64,000 nt of DNA from Phyllostachys edulis (Eukaryota; Streptophyta; Magnoliopsida; Poales; Poaceae): positions 48,611,268-48,675,267 of the forward strand of contig CM070566.1 in assembly GCA_036346405.1 (NCBI GenBank), written 5' to 3'. A program made the translations under genes and the position numbers. Shown piece after piece: positions 60,689 through 64,000 of the stretch. Each line of letters begins with the position of its first letter. The stretch's first letter is position 1. The notes under the pieces are model-generated. The model did not search any database and was not told the DNA's origin. It saw nothing but the letters and a program-made list of their open reading frames with translations.

Positions 60689-62182
60689 AAGGATACAAAT
60701 CTCGGAACCGGTGGAAAAACCGTCCAGCGGTCAGTAACGGTAACCGGCTGGTCACCGGAAAGACCGAAAAAAGTTCAAAAACTGATATTTGAATTGAGGA
60801 TGTTTTAAAACCGGTTACCGGAACGGTTACCGCCCAAAACCGGAAAACCCACTTCAAAAAACCGGAACCAAAACCGGAAAAACAGAGAAAATCGGTTATG
60901 GGTAATTAGCAATTGGAATAATGCAAATATTAATTAGAAAGTGTTTAATGAAGTAGCAATCCTGATACATAAGAAGCTTGATGTCTAGTTATGAATTTGT
61001 AAAGAGCCTGATATTCTACATAAAAAGTCCTCCTTGCTAGCTTCACTATCTAGGAGGGCATATCTCATGCACATGGGTGCATTGGTGAACATATGGGCAT
61101 GACACATCTGGACCGTCCAACACGAAATAAACGGCCTAGATCCAGTGAAGCAAATCCCCCCCCCCCCTGAGGTTTTGTGAAAACTCCATCGCACTTAAGT
61201 GGAAGGTGGGATTTGCATCACTGTATCTGAACCGTCCATTTCGTGTTGGACGGTCCGGATGTGTCATGTCCATACATTCACCAATACACCCATGTGCATG
61301 AGATATGTCCTCACTATCTAGGGCAGCTCTCTCCTCTAAGTGTTCTAAAGCATCTAAAATAAAAAAAAAACATAAGTTAATGGTAATGAATGATAACTTG
61401 ACTAGCACACTAAAAACAACAATGGAGTAGCAATTCATACCAATACATTGTCGAGAAATGCGAAGGTTGTGCAATGTACTCATTGTTATCAATTAGGAGA
61501 AGTCCTTTAGATTGAGCTAGGTGGGCTTTGTATTGATCCAAGTGTATGCTTGATGAGCGTATTGTACCAAATGATTATAAATTAGTTGGTAATATATATG
61601 TGGGTTCCACCCACTGGTAAATAATTCTTGCATTGGCTTGATTTCCGTAATGGTAAGTAGGATGAGAAGAAATATCTGACGAATGATAATCATCACCAGA
61701 AGGTAATAGGTTGGCATCTCGACGTCTATAAGTCCGAATAGACCTTGAGCTAGCATGAGATTTATTGGAAGAAGAGTCTTAGTGGCCGAGAATGATCTTG
61801 TTGGCGATCCTCAGCCCTCTTGTAGGTCTTATTGATTATTCTTGAAGTACGACCATCATGGTCTTCATCTTGGGTAGCATGCGTGAAATTTTTCTTGCAG
61901 GTGAATTCTAATGGTTGAATTCCAAGGTCCTTTCCAAGACTCCAACTAGCATGTACTAGCTAGGCTAGATTGTCTAAAAAATGTTGGGACTTGGGAGTAC
62001 AATAATTCAAATATATTTAGCTCATACAATAGGTAATCTAGCACCAAAAAAAGCCTAAATCAACCTAGGAAGTGCATTATGTAGTCATAAATTTAAATTT
62101 AAAAAAATTAGGCCGATTTTTTCCTCCCGATTCCCACCAGTTTTTCCTGTTACCGCCGGTTACCGGCCTGTTTTTTTTCCTT
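60689..62182. mobile_element. hAT-like element in the intron
   Basis: 1494 bp flanked by a perfect 8-bp duplication GCTGTGAG (60681-60688 and 62183-62190). The ends AAGGATACAAATC and AAGGAAAAAAAAC (other strand) are followed by inverted CCGGTTACCGG-rich sequence (60700-60850 and 62110-62175). No transposase frame is seen. It contains a foldback MITE. Confidence 0.7.
61053..61311. mobile_element. Foldback MITE nested in the hAT element
   Basis: 259 bp with arms of about 100 bases: CATATCTCATGCACATGGG on the left is mirrored at the right end, and GGACCGTCCAACACGAAAT is found in both arms. CACTATCTA flanks it (61044-61052 and 61312-61320). The 9-bp duplication suggests Mutator-like. A run of C at about 61147 lies near the centre. 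Confidence 0.8.
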
Positions 62183-62190
62183 GCTGTGAG

Positions 62191-63949
62191 CTACTGTTAA
62201 TTGTGTAAATTTACTCATTTATGTAATTGTACGATCCAAGTTATAGACATGTTCTCACTGTAAATTTGAAAGGGCTGGATATTGGCTTTACATCAACTTT
62301 GCATGACGGCCTTCCAATGTGGTTTATGTGATTCTGGGGTGATTAATTGTTTGTGTTTTACGTTTACCTTGAGGTCGCGAACTGGTTGTGGACTTGTGGT
62401 GGCGTACTGGTTGTGTTCCTTTGTATAGGTCGTCATGGTTCAGGGCTCATGGTGGTGTTTTGAGTGTAATCATGGCAGGTTGTTTGATTTAGATTGTGTT
62501 TACTTGTGATGCTTCCTATAAGGTTTGTGTGATTGTGTCTGTGTGATTCCATAGTGGTGCATGTGATGAATTAGTTGTGGCGGTAATGTTCTTGCTGCTC
62601 TGTTTTTAAGGCTTGGATAGGCCATGGTGTTGCTGCAATCTCTTGGTGATCCTAATTGTGTTGGTGTGATAGGCGTGTCAAACTGTCAATTCATTAAAAG
62701 GTGGTGGTTGCTTCGTGTGATTTATTTTTCGGAGTCATAGGCCATGGATATGAAATATGTTATTTCTAATTCTGCCATCTAGTTCCATGTTGGCTTTGGG
62801 ATGATAAAAGGCTGGGCGGACCGGCGGAGTCCAAAGAATGATGGTCCAATTTGTATTGGTTTTGGAGCTGTGTGCTATAGATAGTTGTATTACTCGTAGA
62901 TATAAATGTATCATCCAAACTATCTAGAAATTAGAAATGTACTGAGGGTAAATTTGAAAAGGCAGGGTATTGGGTTTAAATCCACTTCGTTTGTGGTGCT
63001 GCCTCCAGAGATCCAGTGTTATTGATGTGATTCTGGGGTTGTGATTGGGTAGGTGCAATCTCTTGGATCCAAATTGTGTTTCTGTGTTGACTGAGGTGTG
63101 CTGATTCCTCCCTGGTGGTTGCTTGGTGTGATGTCATGATTGTGAACTGTGAAGTATCCGATTCCTGGTTGTACATTTTAATGGTCGTTGGCCTAATGGC
63201 CTTACATTAAGCGCAACACATACTTTGGTTTTCGAGATGTTTATGATTTACATTTTACAGATGGATCATATTGCCCATGTCCACTATGATGATAGGATGC
63301 AAACTAATGCACATGCATGAATATGCAAAACTTGTTAGTATCCAAGATGGTTTTTGAGCTACATTGATCAGTCATATTCCATAACTTCATCTACATCCTA
63401 AAAAGTGTATTTTGTTTGGGCTACCTTAAAACTTATGGAACAAGGCACGCTGGAAGTATAGGCCATTTTAGTAGATGAAAACTTCCAAGCTGAATTTCAG
63501 TTTTCATGTTTATGTTTAGCATTGTTCTTTTGATAGTTATGGCTCTAAATTTTACAATTGCATGAGGTCAATATTAGTTTCCTTTGAAGTAAATATCGTC
63601 GTCATGAGTAATTTAATTCATAAATGCAGCCCAACATCCATCCAAATACATTTTGTTGTTGCAAGTCATGCTTCCTTAATGATCAACCCTCGTCCCCACA
63701 ATCATTTGTTCAGTCAATGCTGCATTTTGCTTGATTACATGTGATTCTTATTAAATGTAAATGTTCAAAGCTTACATGTACATTTGACTATTTGAGCTTT
63801 CAGACCAGTGCCGTACTGCCATTATGTTTGAACTAGTGAGTGTCATCATTTAAGAATCTTCTTGCAAGACGACCGCACTTCAGGGAATCTTGTTTACTTG
63901 TAGTACAAATTGAATTGTTAATGTATGCCTACACATGGCTTTTTTGCAG
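62191..63949 (+). other. Rest of intron 1 of the split gene
   Basis: AT- and GT-rich sequence. Related phrases around AAATTTGAAAGGGCTGGATATTGG (62267) and AAATTTGAAAAGGCAGGGTATTGG (62951) suggest an old internal duplication. The end has a polypyrimidine tract and TTTTTTGCAG acceptor. Confidence 0.45.
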
Positions 63950-64000
63950 TTGAAGAATGAGATGGAACTCAGATGTCCTTCACTTAGAGGTTGGGAAAGT

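Larger units (their letters stand above)
53408..64000 (+). pseudogene. Unrecognised gene with exon 1 split by a Ty3/gypsy element; runs off the window
   Basis: ATG at 53408 opens 19 codons (MEPTPGGRPAVAHADAAPQ) up to the target-site copy CACAG. After the 6.3-kb element the frame continues in phase (59785-59817, GDASSASAHRP) to a consensus donor GTAAGT at 59818. A good acceptor (TTTTTTGCAG) at 63940-63949 opens a possible exon 2, in phase, with LKNEMELRCPSLRGWES to the window edge. I do not recognise the protein. With the element present the transcript would meet antisense retrotransposon sequence inside exon 1, so this allele is probably inactive, unless it starts downstream or splices the insert out. 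Exon 2 is a prediction from splice signal and phase only. Confidence 0.45.

Overview
This window is plant nuclear DNA from a grass, most likely rice (Oryza). Reasons: very dense and nested transposons, MITEs sitting inside (TA)n tracts like the rice Micron family, GT-AG introns, and a small family of heavy-metal-associated (HMA) proteins of the rice Pi21/HIPP type. The species is inferred from style; no search was run.

The core is a tandem array of four same-strand HIPP-type genes: A (4815-6491), B (15740-18433), C (35812-37911) and D (45672-47785). Each has a 3- or 4-codon first exon, a long first intron, an 82-bp second exon carrying the CxxC metal-binding loop, and a long third exon ending in a CaaX prenylation box (CSIM or CSVM). 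A has a Lys/Pro-rich linker. B, C and D carry instead three 24-residue coiled-coil repeats between the HMA domain and a Cys-rich tail. All point right and each is followed by a related 3' flank, so the array grew by tandem duplication.

Region by region: 1-4.7 kb is intergenic with a duplicated segment and a foldback MITE. 4.8-6.5 kb is gene A, with an hAT MITE at its stop codon. 7.0-13.0 kb holds a MULE-type element, CACAGACGG arrays, a copy of the common 3' flank and a CACTA-like element with a broken ORF. 13.9-18.5 kb is the promoter region and gene B. From 19.8 to 34.3 kb the 3' flank of B is split by an 8.8-kb short-LTR retrotransposon with nested insertions, one of them a PIF-like element carrying two captured gene fragments, then by a 4.6-kb Helitron carrying gene fragments, then by a MULE MITE. 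35.5-43.7 kb is gene C with a truncated copy of B's downstream region. 43.7-47.8 kb is gene D, whose upstream region joins C's truncated retrotransposon at a 6-bp microhomology. 48.2-51.7 kb is a solo LTR and 52.0-52.8 kb a TIR element. At 53.4 kb begins a different gene whose first exon is interrupted by a 6.3-kb Ty3/gypsy element (53465-59779); its first intron holds an hAT element with a foldback MITE inside, and a candidate second exon reaches the window end.

Because the flanks are duplicated, many insertions can be compared with an empty paralogous site inside this same window. That gives exact ends, target-site duplications and a relative order of events: short-LTR element into the flank, segment duplication, then the PIF-like gene-capturing element into one copy only.
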